DNA from: Phenylobacterium sp. | GTDB lineage: Bacteria; Pseudomonadota; Alphaproteobacteria; Caulobacterales; Caulobacteraceae | Reading direction: 5' to 3' | NCBI GenBank assembly: GCA_017991675.1 | Contig: JAGOQB010000008.1 | Location: 1 to 64,000, forward strand | Length of the DNA stretch: 64,000 nucleotides | Shown here: positions 53,310 to 61,040 of the stretch, piece by piece | Layout of the letters: the number at the start of each line of letters is the position of its first letter | Position numbering within the stretch: position 1 is the first letter of the stretch | Notes under the pieces: model-generated | Databases searched by the model: none | What the model was told of the DNA's origin: nothing | What the model saw: the letters and a program-made list of their open reading frames with translations, nothing else | Program-made: the position numbers and the translations under genes

Positions 53310-54059
53310 TCAGTCCTGATAGAGGGCCAGGCGCTCGGTGACGGCGTTGACGTAGGAGGGGCCGACGGCGACGTTCACGCCGTCCTCCAGCACCAGCGAG
53401 ATCAGCCCCTTGCCCAGGCGCTTGACCTCCTTGACCTTGGCCGGCCGCACGAAGGCCGAGCGGTGCACGCGGATCATCTCGGCGGGCGGCATCTTGCGCT
53501 CCAGCGCGGTCATGGTGGCGCGATGGATGTGGCTGCGGGTGGCGGTGTGCAGCAGCACGTAGTCCTTGGCCGCCTCGATCCAGTCGATCTCGCCCAGCGG
53601 CACGCGCACGTAGCCGGTGCGGACCTGGACCCAGAAGCCGTCGGGATCCTCGTCGGCAGGATTGGCGGCAGCCTCCTCGGCGCGGGCGGCCGCCGCGCGC
53701 AGGGCGCGGCGGCGGCGCGCGCGTTCGATCGCCTGACGCAGGCGGTCGAAGCGGACGGGCTTGAGCAGGTAGTCGGCGGCCTCGACCTCGAAGGCGTCGG
53801 CGGCGTAGAGCTCGAAGGCGGTGACGAAGACGATCTCCGGCCGCTCCTCCAGCGGCAGGCCGGCGGCGACGTCCAGGCCGCTGCGCTCGGGCATCTGGAT
53901 GTCGAGCAGCACCAGGTCGGGCTTGAGCGCCTCGACCGCCTCGGCGGCCTCGCGGCCGTTGCGGGCGGTTCCGACCACTTCCACGTCGCTGACCTGGGTC
54001 AGCAGGGCCGACAGCCGCTCGAGCGCGGCGGGTTCGTCGTCGACGAGCAGGAGACGCAT
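53310..54059 (-). CDS. LytTR-family response regulator
   Basis: The 249-residue protein has a receiver domain at 1-120 with the acidic pair D7/D8, phosphoacceptor D53 (LVLLDIQMPE) and lysine in YLLKPVRF. An alanine/arginine-rich linker leads to a LytTR DNA-binding domain from about 145 (GYVRVPLGEIDWIEAAKDYVLLHTA, MIRVHRSAFVRPAKVKEV). It is the output partner of the kinase gene immediately upstream, with start and stop sharing one base (TGATG). Confidence 0.93.
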   Translation of the reverse strand: MRLLLVDDEPAALERLSALLTQVSDVEVVGTARNGREAAEAVEALKPDLVLLDIQMPERSGLDVAAGLPLEERPEIVFVTAFELYAADAFEVEAADYLLKPVRFDRLRQAIERARRRRALRAAAARAEEAAANPADEDPDGFWVQVRTGYVRVPLGEIDWIEAAKDYVLLHTATRSHIHRATMTALERKMPPAEMIRVHRSAFVRPAKVKEVKRLGKGLISLVLEDGVNVAVGPSYVNAVTERLALYQD

Positions 54060-55174
54060 CAGGCGGCGGCCTTCGATCGGATGGGGGTGACGGCGGCTGC
54101 GCGCTGCAGCGGCAGGCGCACCATGGCCAGGAAGCCGCGGGCGAGCGGGGCGGCCTGCAGCACCCCGCGCGGGCCGTAGAGCGCCTCCAGCCGCATGCGG
54201 ACGTTGCCGAGCCCGACGCCGGCGCCGGGGCGGACCTCGCCGCCATGAGCGCCGTCGCCGTCGTCCTGGACCAGGACCACGAGGTCTTCGCCGTCGCGGG
54301 TCGCTTCGAGGCGGATGGTGACGGTGGCGCTGGTCGGGGACACGGCGTGCTTGATGGCGTTCTCGATCAGCGGCTGCAGCAGGAAGGACGGGATCAGCGC
54401 CGTGCGCAGGTCGTCGGGGCAGACGAATTCCAGGGCCAGGCGCTCGCGGAAGCGGACGCTCTCGATCTCCAGATAGGCCTGCAGGGTGGCCATCTCGTCG
54501 TCGAGCGAGATCATCGCCTCGGGGTCGGCGACCAGGGTGACGCGCAGGAAGTCGGCGAGCTTGGAGAGCATGCTCTCGGCCTCGTCGTTGCGGCCGGTGA
54601 TCACGGCGGACGAGACGGCGTTGAGCGTGTTGAACAGGAAGTGCGGGTTCAGCTGGTAGCGCAGGGCGGCCAGACGCGCGGCGCTGGCGGCGGCGTGGGC
54701 CTCGCTGGCGGCGGTGCGGGCGTCGGCGAGCTGGCGCTCGCGCTCGCGGACCATGTGGTTGGCCTGCAGGGTCGTGTAGATCGCGCCGAGGGCCCCGAGG
54801 ATCCAGAAGAAGCCGCCGGCGTTGGCGGCGAAGCGCATCGCGAGGGTGCGGTTGGGCGACCACTGCCTGGCCGTGTCGGAGAGGTCCATGATCAGCATGT
54901 CGGACGCCGACAGCAGGCTCGCGAGGACCACGACCGCGGCGGCCATGAGCCCGATGCGCTGGAGGGCGCTCTTGTCGCGGACGTGAACGGCGACCCGGTA
55001 CAGCGCGACCGAGGAGAGCAGTCCGACCAGGTTGATGGCGACGGCGGTGCCGATCAGCTCCGGGGTCATCCGCACGCCGACGATGGTCGCGATCGTCGAG
55101 GCGAGCGAGCCGGACAGCAGCCAGAGGCCCAGCGTCAGCCATACCGCCTGGCGAGATTCTGCGGACTTGAACAT
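54059..55174 (-). CDS. LytS/YehU-type sensor histidine kinase
   Basis: The product has 371 residues. Four N-terminal transmembrane helices (residues about 8-150) are followed by a coiled segment (RERERQLADARTAASEAHAAAS) and the His_kinase domain LAALRYQLNPHFLFNTLNAVSS with the phosphorylated histidine. The ATPase domain includes LQPLIENAIKHAVS and GVGLGNVRMRLEALYG. It phosphorylates the LytTR regulator downstream. No obvious extracellular sensor domain; the signal is probably membrane-linked. Divergent from the cyclase gene at 55383. Confidence 0.92.
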   Translation of the reverse strand: MFKSAESRQAVWLTLGLWLLSGSLASTIATIVGVRMTPELIGTAVAINLVGLLSSVALYRVAVHVRDKSALQRIGLMAAAVVVLASLLSASDMLIMDLSDTARQWSPNRTLAMRFAANAGGFFWILGALGAIYTTLQANHMVRERERQLADARTAASEAHAAASAARLAALRYQLNPHFLFNTLNAVSSAVITGRNDEAESMLSKLADFLRVTLVADPEAMISLDDEMATLQAYLEIESVRFRERLALEFVCPDDLRTALIPSFLLQPLIENAIKHAVSPTSATVTIRLEATRDGEDLVVLVQDDGDGAHGGEVRPGAGVGLGNVRMRLEALYGPRGVLQAAPLARGFLAMVRLPLQRAAAVTPIRSKAAA

Positions 55175-55382
55175 CGGGCCCCTCGCGTCCAATCGGGAAA
55201 GACTAGACCAAACCCGCGCGCGAGGCGTCCCCGCTGGTCGACCAGAAGTCGGCATTTGTCGCAGCGTGAGCGTAAGTTGATGAATTTGCGAGGGCAATTT
55301 CCGCATCGAGGCGTTTGGCGTTGAGCCGGTCCTGATATAGTCCGGGCTTCCGCGGGGGCGGGCCGAAGGAGGCTTGGCCTGA

Positions 55383-57122
55383 ATGGAGCGGCGGCTCACC
55401 GCGATCATGATCGCCGACGTGGTCGGCTATTCGCGGCTGATCGAGGCCAATGAAGAGGCGACGCTGGCGCGCTTCGCCGAGCACCTGCACGAACTGGTCG
55501 AACCGTCGATCGCCGCGGCCCGCGGGCGGATCATCAAGACCGCCGGGGACGGAATGCTGGCGGCGTTCGCCAGCGTGGTCGACGCGCTGAACTGCGCCAT
55601 CGAGATCCAGCGGGGGATGGTCGCGCGCAACGACGGGGTGGCCGAACGCGACCAGATCCGCTTTCGGGTCGGCCTGAACGCCGCCGACGTGGTGATCGAC
55701 GGCGAGGACATTCTGGGCGACGGGGTCAATGTCGCCGCCAGGCTGGAGGGACTGGCCGAGCCGGGCGGCATCTGGGTCTCGGCCCGTGTTCAGGAGGACG
55801 CCCAGGGGCGGGTCGACGTCGGCTTCGACGATATCGGCGAGCAGACGCTGAAGAACCTGGCCCGGCCGGTACGGGTGTATCGCGTGTTGCTGGACGGCGG
55901 CGCGGTGGAGATGGGCCGGCGCCCGGCCCTGGCCCTGCCGGACAAGCCCTCGATCGTCGTGCTGCCGTTCCAGAGCTTCGGCACGGAGGCCGAGCACGAC
56001 TACTTCACGGATGCGATCACCGAGGACGTGGTGACGGCGCTGTCGCGCTGGCGCTGGTTCTTCGTCATCGATCGCAATACGAGCTTTACCTACAAGGGCC
56101 GCACCGTGGACGCCCGCCAGGTGGGGCGGGACCTGGGCGTTCGCTACGTGCTGGAAGGCAGCGTGCGGCGGGCCGGCGAGCGGGTGCGGGTCAATGTCCG
56201 GCTGATCGAGTCGGCCAGCGCCCAGCAGATCTGGGCCGACAGCCTCGACCGCGACATCGTCGATCTCTTCGCCCTGCAGGACGAGGTGACCGAGCACGTC
56301 GTAGCGGCCATCGAGCCGGCCATGCTGGACACCGAGGCCTCGCGCAGCGTCCGCAAGAGCCTGGCCGACCTCAGCGCGCTCGACTGTTTCCAGCGCGGCA
56401 TGTGGCATTTCAACCGCATGAGCGAGGGCGACTACCATCAGGCGCTGGAGCTGTTCCGTCAGTCCATCGCCCGCGATCCGGTCCTGGCGCTGGGCTATGT
56501 CGGCCTGGCGCGGATGCTCTATGGCGGAGCGATCTACGGCTGGTCGCGCGAGCCGCTGGCCGACCTGGAGGACGCGCGGACCGCGGCGCTGCGGGCGGTG
56601 GCGCTCGACCCGCGCGACGCCTACGGCTACTTCGCCGCGGCCGGCGCCGCGCTCTATCTCGGTCAGCACGACGAGGCGCTGGAACAGGCTCAGCGTGCGC
56701 TGTCGCTGAACCCGAACTTCGCCTTCGGGCACTTCCGGCTGGGCCAGGTGCTGATCTATTCGGGTCGCGCGGCGCAGGCCGTCGCGCCGATCGAGCGCAG
56801 CCTAAGGCTCAGTCCCTACGACCCGCAGATCGGCCCGATGCTGCAGCTGCTGGCCCTGGCCCACTATCAGGCGCGCAACTATGCGGAGTCCGTGCGCCAT
56901 GCGCAGTCGGCCGTGCGGCTGAACGACTCCCGCGCCGCGGCGATCCTGGCGGCGGGCCTGGCGCGGCTGGGCCGGTTCGACGACGCGCGGGCGGCCTATC
57001 CGCTGGAGGTGCGGGCGCGCGCCAGGGCCACTGCGCCGCGGCTGGTGACCTACGCCAATCCCGAGGATGAGCGCCATCTGCGCGAAGGGGTGCGGATGGC
57101 GTTCCTGGGCGAGGAGCCCTGA
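55383..57122 (+). CDS. Class III adenylate/guanylate cyclase with TPR repeats
   Basis: The product has 579 residues. The cyclase domain covers residues 1-170: RLTAIMIADVVGYSRLIEANEEATLARF with the first metal aspartate, IKTAGDGMLAAFASVVDAL with the second, and ILGDGVNVAARLEGLAEPGGIWVSA. Residues about 185-310 (SIVVLPFQSFGTEAEHDYFTDAITEDVVTALSR, YVLEGSVRRAGERVRVNVRLI) are the FlgO/TolB-like module common in such proteins. At least four TPRs follow. It should make cyclic nucleotide in response to a protein partner. A Crp-type regulator gene is 0.5 kb downstream. Confidence 0.9.
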   Translation: MERRLTAIMIADVVGYSRLIEANEEATLARFAEHLHELVEPSIAAARGRIIKTAGDGMLAAFASVVDALNCAIEIQRGMVARNDGVAERDQIRFRVGLNAADVVIDGEDILGDGVNVAARLEGLAEPGGIWVSARVQEDAQGRVDVGFDDIGEQTLKNLARPVRVYRVLLDGGAVEMGRRPALALPDKPSIVVLPFQSFGTEAEHDYFTDAITEDVVTALSRWRWFFVIDRNTSFTYKGRTVDARQVGRDLGVRYVLEGSVRRAGERVRVNVRLIESASAQQIWADSLDRDIVDLFALQDEVTEHVVAAIEPAMLDTEASRSVRKSLADLSALDCFQRGMWHFNRMSEGDYHQALELFRQSIARDPVLALGYVGLARMLYGGAIYGWSREPLADLEDARTAALRAVALDPRDAYGYFAAAGAALYLGQHDEALEQAQRALSLNPNFAFGHFRLGQVLIYSGRAAQAVAPIERSLRLSPYDPQIGPMLQLLALAHYQARNYAESVRHAQSAVRLNDSRAAAILAAGLARLGRFDDARAAYPLEVRARARATAPRLVTYANPEDERHLREGVRMAFLGEEP

Positions 57123-57126
57123 GCGC

Positions 57127-57507
57127 TCAGGCCAGCGGGTGCTTGTCGGCCGGATAGCGGCTCTTGATCAGCACCGTGACCCCGCCGCGGGTCTCGGTCG
57201 TGTCGGGGGCCTGCCAGACGTTCAGTTCGAAATCATAGCCCGGCGCCCAGGCGAAGGTGACCGGGATCGGGGGCGTGGCTTTCAGCGCATAGTAGACGAT
57301 GCCGCGCAGGGTCTCGTGGAACGAGCCCGGCAGGGTGTCCAGATAGGTCCCCAGGGCGCGATGCAGGACCGTCCCCGGCGTGGCGAGCAGGCCCGGATCG
57401 ATCTTCTTGCCGGGGGCGAAGGCCTCGGCGTTGGCGGCGAACTTGTCGATCTCGCCCGAGGCGAACGAGGTGTTGAGCTTGGACATGGCGGTTTGAAGCG
57501 CAGGCAT
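57127..57507 (-). CDS. Conserved hypothetical protein
   Basis: The 126-residue protein has no signal peptide or membrane helix. KLNTSFASGEIDKFAANAEAFAP and VYYALKATPPIPVTFAWAPGYDFELNVWQAPDT are its most recognisable parts; I do not know the family. It converges with the cyclase gene. A palindrome GTTAGCTAAC lies 60 bases upstream of its start. Confidence 0.65.
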   Translation of the reverse strand: MPALQTAMSKLNTSFASGEIDKFAANAEAFAPGKKIDPGLLATPGTVLHRALGTYLDTLPGSFHETLRGIVYYALKATPPIPVTFAWAPGYDFELNVWQAPDTTETRGGVTVLIKSRYPADKHPLA

Positions 57508-57566
57508 CTGTCGTCCCTCAGTCGTGGGATCAGCGCCGAGCGAGCGCCAGGGGGCGGCGGCGCTGA

Positions 57567-57576
57567 GTTAGCTAAC
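57567..57576. promoter_or_regulatory. Short palindrome GTTAGCTAAC
   Basis: A perfect 10-bp palindrome in an AT-richer patch, between the Crp gene stop and the hypothetical gene at 57127. Position fits an operator for the latter; no regulator can be named. Confidence 0.3.
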
Positions 57577-57603
57577 CATACCGTGACTTCGAGGCGTCCG
57601 GGA

Positions 57604-58290
57604 TCAGGTCCCCAACTGATGCTCGATCAGGGCTTCGAGCCGTTCGGGGGCGAGCATCCGGATTCCGGCGGGGGCGACTTCGACCCAGCCTTCGCGGACC
57701 CACTCGTGGAGCTTGCGGTTCACCTTCTCCCGCGAAAAGCCGAGCCGGCGGCCCATCTCGGTCTGGGTGAGGGGGACAAGCCGGCTCGCGCCGGCTTCGG
57801 TCAGCAGCAGCCGGGCGAGGCGGCCGGCCAGGTCGAGCACCGTCCTGTCGCTGATCGCGCCGTCGGCGACCCGCAGCCGGGCGCTGAGTTCGATGACCAG
57901 GGCGACGGCGGCCTTGGGCTCGGCCTCCAGCGCGGCGAGCATGGCGCTGCGGGCGATGCGCCAGAGCCGCGCGCGGCGGGTGGCGGCCACGTCGGCCGAG
58001 CGGGGGCCTCCGTCGAGGGCGGCCATTTCACCGACCAGGGCGCCGGGCCCGAGCGCGACCAGCCGCACGTCGCGGCCGTCGGGGGTGGAGTTGCGCACTT
58101 CGACCTCTCCGTCGACGACGACGTAGACGGCGTCGCCGGGATCGCCGGCCTGGAACAGGAGCTCTCCCGGTTCAAGCGCCAGCCAGCCGCCGGACGCGGC
58201 CAGACGCTCCAGGCCTCCTTGCGAGAAGTGCGCGAGCACCGGGCTTCTGGCGAGGCTCGTCAGGACGGCGTTCGCGGCCAGATCGGACAA
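57604..58290 (-). CDS. Crp/Fnr-family transcriptional regulator
   Basis: The product has 228 residues from a TTG start. The N-terminal cyclic-nucleotide-binding-like beta-roll has LALEPGELLFQAGDPGDAVYVVVDGEVEV and the phosphate-cassette-like LVGEMAALDGGPRSADVAA. There are no cysteines for an Fe-S cluster, so it is not an FNR-type oxygen sensor. The HTH is LTQTEMGRRLGFSREKVNRKLHEW; its R-E-x-x-x-R spacing equals the base-contacting residues of E. coli CRP, predicting a TGTGA/TCACA half-site. A hairpin sequesters its ribosome binding site. Confidence 0.9.
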   Translation of the reverse strand: MSDLAANAVLTSLARSPVLAHFSQGGLERLAASGGWLALEPGELLFQAGDPGDAVYVVVDGEVEVRNSTPDGRDVRLVALGPGALVGEMAALDGGPRSADVAATRRARLWRIARSAMLAALEAEPKAAVALVIELSARLRVADGAISDRTVLDLAGRLARLLLTEAGASRLVPLTQTEMGRRLGFSREKVNRKLHEWVREGWVEVAPAGIRMLAPERLEALIEHQLGT

Positions 58291-58294
58291 GGCA

Positions 58295-58324
58295 ATAGCC
58301 TCCGCTCAGGAGAGCGGAGGCTAT
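58295..58324 (-). promoter_or_regulatory. Hairpin sequestering the crp-type gene's ribosome binding site
   Basis: In the minus-strand RNA the 13-base arm AUAGCCUCCGCUC pairs perfectly with GAGCGGAGGCUAU around UCCU. The GGAGG Shine-Dalgarno, eight bases before the TTG start, lies in the 3' arm and pairs with CCUCC. A stem this strong should limit translation. It may also act as a terminator for the UrcA gene upstream, but no T-run follows. Confidence 0.65.
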
Positions 58325-58354
58325 CATAGCGGGCCGAACCGTGGGCCGTTCAGT

Positions 58355-58675
58355 TCAGCGCCGCGCCAGTTGGGTCGCGGTCTGGGGCGAGTAGAGGGCG
58401 GTGACCAGCGGGGCGTCGAGCTTCGTGACCGCCTTTTCCACCATCTCCTTGCGGCAGGCGCGAACCTCGACCGAATAGGTGGCCGAGTAGCCCTGCAGCG
58501 GGCCGCAGAAATCGCGGGCCGCATTGTTGATGCGCTTGAACGCGGTGCGGGCGCCGGCGTCCGAATGGACGTTGATGTCGCCGACTTTGACCCGCATGAC
58601 GCCTTCTTCGGCATGGGCGCCGCCCGCGATGGACAGGGCGAGAACGGCGAGGGTCGGGAGAACCAAGCGATGCAT
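58355..58675 (-). CDS. UrcA-family secreted protein
   Basis: The product has 106 residues. A signal peptide (HRLVLPTLAVLALSIAGGAHA) precedes the UrcA core VKVGDINVHSDAGARTAFKRINNAARDFCGP, with a second cysteine in VRACRKEMVEKAV and the closing LDAPLVTALYS; the two cysteines probably form a disulfide. UrcA proteins are small, abundant in Caulobacterales and sphingomonads, and of unknown function. It precedes the Crp-type gene on the same strand; a CRP-type box lies 82 bases upstream of its start. Confidence 0.88.
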   Translation of the reverse strand: MHRLVLPTLAVLALSIAGGAHAEEGVMRVKVGDINVHSDAGARTAFKRINNAARDFCGPLQGYSATYSVEVRACRKEMVEKAVTKLDAPLVTALYSPQTATQLARR

Positions 58676-58756
58676 GACTGCCTCCAGGGGAGTGAAGGGC
58701 CACGGGATGCGGCCGTCTTGTGAGGCAGATTCGTAGGCCGCGATCGGCCGGCCGGC

Positions 58757-58772
58757 TGTGACCTGGGTCACG
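58757..58772. promoter_or_regulatory. CRP-type box upstream of UrcA and crp-like genes
   Basis: TGTGA, six bases (CCTGGG), TCACG: nine of ten conserved positions of the CRP consensus with the canonical spacing. It lies 82 bases upstream of the UrcA start and suits the recognition residues of the Crp-type protein encoded downstream. Confidence 0.6.
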
Positions 58773-58785
58773 TCGAAGAACGACG

Positions 58786-59151
58786 TTATTTCGCGCCGGC
58801 GATCTTGGCGTCGAGGGCGGCGAGGTCCGGCACGAACCAGACATGGCGGCCACGATTGGATTCGCCGATGAAGTCGCGCAGCGGCGCGCTGGCGGCGGCT
58901 GGCGCCGAGACATCGCCGACGATGGCGACGCGCAGGCCGTAGTTGACGAACTTCTGCAGCACCTCGCCGGCCAGGCCGGTGGAGAGGCGCAGGAAGTCCG
59001 GCGACAGCCGGGCGGCCGGGATCGCCACGATCTGCGCCTCGACCGAGAAGGCGTCGCCGATGATGTCGCTGGCGTCGCGGCCGCTCGCCAGGGGCTGGCC
59101 GTCCTGGGGCCAGAGGAGCACGCGATGGCCGGCGATCTGCGTCGTTTCCAT
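58786..59151 (-). CDS. DUF4180 protein
   Basis: The 121-residue protein matches DUF4180: GRDASDIIGDAFSVEAQIVAIPAARLSPDFLRLSTGLAGEVLQKF, then YGLRVAIVGDVS and the closing ESNRGRHVWFVPDLAALDAKI. The fold is predicted alpha/beta, function unknown. An operator-like dyad at 59199-59215 upstream of its start is nearly identical to one before the LysR gene at 59575, suggesting control by that regulator. Confidence 0.88.
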   Translation of the reverse strand: METTQIAGHRVLLWPQDGQPLASGRDASDIIGDAFSVEAQIVAIPAARLSPDFLRLSTGLAGEVLQKFVNYGLRVAIVGDVSAPAAASAPLRDFIGESNRGRHVWFVPDLAALDAKIAGAK

Positions 59152-59198
59152 GCGGCGAAAGGTGGAGCCTGCAGCGAGGCTGTCAACCGCATCCGCTT

Positions 59199-59215
59199 CG
59201 TGATCTGAACTCACA
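59199..59215. promoter_or_regulatory. LysR-type dyad, copy 1 (DUF4180)
   Basis: CGTGATCTGAACTCACA, 48 bases upstream of the DUF4180 ATG. It shares 14 of the last 16 positions with the dyad at 59559 before the LysR gene. TGA...TCA dyads with T-N11-A spacing are typical LysR boxes. Confidence 0.55.
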
Positions 59216-59290
59216 GACTGGCGGCCAAGTAGTCGTTTGCAGCGTCCGGCGCGGCCCCGCATCCTCCGGCTGCAGATCGAGGGCGGACCG

Positions 59291-59512
59291 ATGCTGGTCG
59301 AGCAGATGACGATAGCGGCAGGCGAGGAACGCGGTGTCGCCCGTTGGCTCCTCGATCGGGCGATCTACGAACTGCGCCAGCTCTGGGCCTGCGGATGGCG
59401 GATGCTGCGGGTGCACGTCGCGGCCCGCAACGGCATTCCGCGCGAGTGCCTGGAAGAGCCTCCGCACGCATGGATGAAGGTGATGCAGGGGCCTGGTGAC
59501 AAGGATCGATAG
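59291..59512 (+). CDS. Small hypothetical protein
   Basis: ATG 59291 opens 73 codons (LVEQMTIAAGEERGVARWLL..., then YELRQLWACGWRMLRVHVAARNG). No family or signal recognised and the ribosome binding site (GGGCGG) is moderate. Codon use is compatible with a gene. It could instead be a chance frame between the divergent DUF4180 and the LysR gene. Confidence 0.4.
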   Translation: MLVEQMTIAAGEERGVARWLLDRAIYELRQLWACGWRMLRVHVAARNGIPRECLEEPPHAWMKVMQGPGDKDR

Positions 59513-59558
59513 GGCCTGCTGTCGCGGGCCCGGGCGTAGCGTATAACCACGATATGTC

Positions 59559-59575
59559 TGTGATCTGAGGTCACA
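59559..59575. promoter_or_regulatory. LysR-type dyad, copy 2 (LysR gene)
   Basis: TGTGATCTGAGGTCACA ends at the A of the LysR start codon. It is near-identical to the dyad at 59199. Binding here would block translation or transcription of the LysR gene, consistent with negative autoregulation. Confidence 0.55.
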
Positions 59576-60498
59576 TGCCGAAGCGAAACCTGCCGCCGCT
59601 GACCGCCCTGCGCGCCTTCGAGGCGTTCGCGCGCCTGGGGCGGATGAATCTGGCCGCCGACGAGCTCTGCGTCACCCATGGGGCGATCAGCCGTCAGGTG
59701 CGCAGCCTGGAGCGGCTGTGCGGCGTGCGGCTGACCCAGGGGCCGCGCAACAGCCTGCGGCTGACCGAGGCGGGCCTAAGCCTGGCCGAGAGCCTGGGCG
59801 GCGCCTTCGACGGCATCGAGCGGTCGTTCAGCGCCCTGCGCTCGGCCGCAGAGCGGGAACTGCACGTCTCCTGCGTCGGGACCCTGGCCATGCGTTGGCT
59901 GATCCCGCGGCTGCCGGGCTTTCATGCGCGCCATCCCGGCCTGAGCATCCGGGTGACCGAGGCCTACGGGCCGGTCGACTTTGGGCGCGATCCGTTCGAC
60001 GCGGCGATCCGGCTGGCGGAGACCGTCGCCGGCGAAGGGCTGGAGGCGACGCCGTTCCTCGACAACTACCATGGCCCGGTGATGGCGCCGCAGCTGGCCG
60101 AGCACGACCTAGCGAGCGCACCGCGGCTGCACACCCGCCCGCACCGCCAGGCCTGGCGCGAGTGGGCCGACCATTCGGGCGTGCCGGTTGGGCCCGGCGG
60201 CGAGCACCGCGAGTACGAGCACCTGTTCTACATGCTGGAGGCGGCGGTCGCCGGCCTGGGGATCGGGGTCTCGCCGTGGATCTACGTCGCCGGCGACATC
60301 GCATCGGGCCGGCTGGCGGCCCCCTATGGCTTTGTGCGGACCCCGGCGCGGTTTCATTTCGTGACGCCCAGCGCCTCGGCGCGGCCGGTGACGGCCGCCT
60401 TCCGCGACTGGCTGCTGGAAGAGGCGGCCGCCGCGCCGCCGCCGCCGCCGGCCGCCGCCGTTGCGGCAGAGCTTCAGGCCGACCATATCCGGCGCTGA
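59575..60498 (+). CDS. LysR-family transcriptional regulator, GcvA-like
   Basis: The product has 307 residues. The winged HTH is at 8-66 (LPPLTALRAFEAFARLGRMNLAADELCVTHGAISRQVRSLERLCG), with the GcvA-type LPPLxALRAFEA opening. The effector domain follows from about residue 92 (ELHVSCVGTLAMRWLIPRLPGFHARHPGL). The end is alanine/proline-rich. Two matching dyads, at its own start and before DUF4180, are candidate sites. Effector unknown. DUF1993 follows 24 bases downstream. Confidence 0.92.
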   Translation: MPKRNLPPLTALRAFEAFARLGRMNLAADELCVTHGAISRQVRSLERLCGVRLTQGPRNSLRLTEAGLSLAESLGGAFDGIERSFSALRSAAERELHVSCVGTLAMRWLIPRLPGFHARHPGLSIRVTEAYGPVDFGRDPFDAAIRLAETVAGEGLEATPFLDNYHGPVMAPQLAEHDLASAPRLHTRPHRQAWREWADHSGVPVGPGGEHREYEHLFYMLEAAVAGLGIGVSPWIYVAGDIASGRLAAPYGFVRTPARFHFVTPSASARPVTAAFRDWLLEEAAAAPPPPPAAAVAAELQADHIRR

Positions 60499-60522
60499 CA
60501 CTTCCCGTCGCTGGAGCGCGCC

Positions 60523-61038
60523 ATGTCCCTGACCATGTATCAAGCCTCGATCCCCGTCTTCGTGCGGGGGCTGACCGCGCTCCGCGGCCTGCTGCAAAAG
60601 GGCGCGGCGCATGCTGCGGCGAGCGGGAGCGACCCGAACGCGCTGGTCGCCGCGCAGCTCGCGCCCGACATGCTGACCCTGGCCGGCCAGGTGCAGCGGG
60701 CCAGCGACACCTCCAAGCTGTCGGGGCAGCGGCTGAGCGGGGTGCAGGCTCCGTCGATGCCCGACACCGAGACCACGCTCGACCAGCTCATCCAGCGGGT
60801 GGACGCCACCATCGCCTATCTGCAGACGATCGAGGCCAAGACCCTGGACGGCGCCGAGGAACGCACCGTCGAGCTGAACTTCGGCCCGGACAACAGGCAC
60901 GTGTTCCGCGGCGACGACTACCTGTTCGGCTTCGCCCTGCCGAACTTCTATTTCCACGTGGCGATCGCCCACGGGATCCTGCGCAGCCAGGGCGTGCCGG
61001 TGGGCAAGATGGACTATATCGGCGCGCCGCCGCGCTGA
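60523..61038 (+). CDS. DUF1993 protein
   Basis: The 171-residue protein matches DUF1993: LTMYQASIPVFVRGLTALRGLLQKGAAHAA, QLAPDMLTLAGQVQRASDTSK and DDYLFGFALPNFYFHVAIAHGILRSQGVPVGKMDYIG. The fold is a DinB-like four-helix bundle; function unknown. It follows the LysR gene closely and may be cotranscribed with it. Converges with the oxygenase gene. Confidence 0.9.
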   Translation: MSLTMYQASIPVFVRGLTALRGLLQKGAAHAAASGSDPNALVAAQLAPDMLTLAGQVQRASDTSKLSGQRLSGVQAPSMPDTETTLDQLIQRVDATIAYLQTIEAKTLDGAEERTVELNFGPDNRHVFRGDDYLFGFALPNFYFHVAIAHGILRSQGVPVGKMDYIGAPPR

Positions 61039-61040
61039 GG

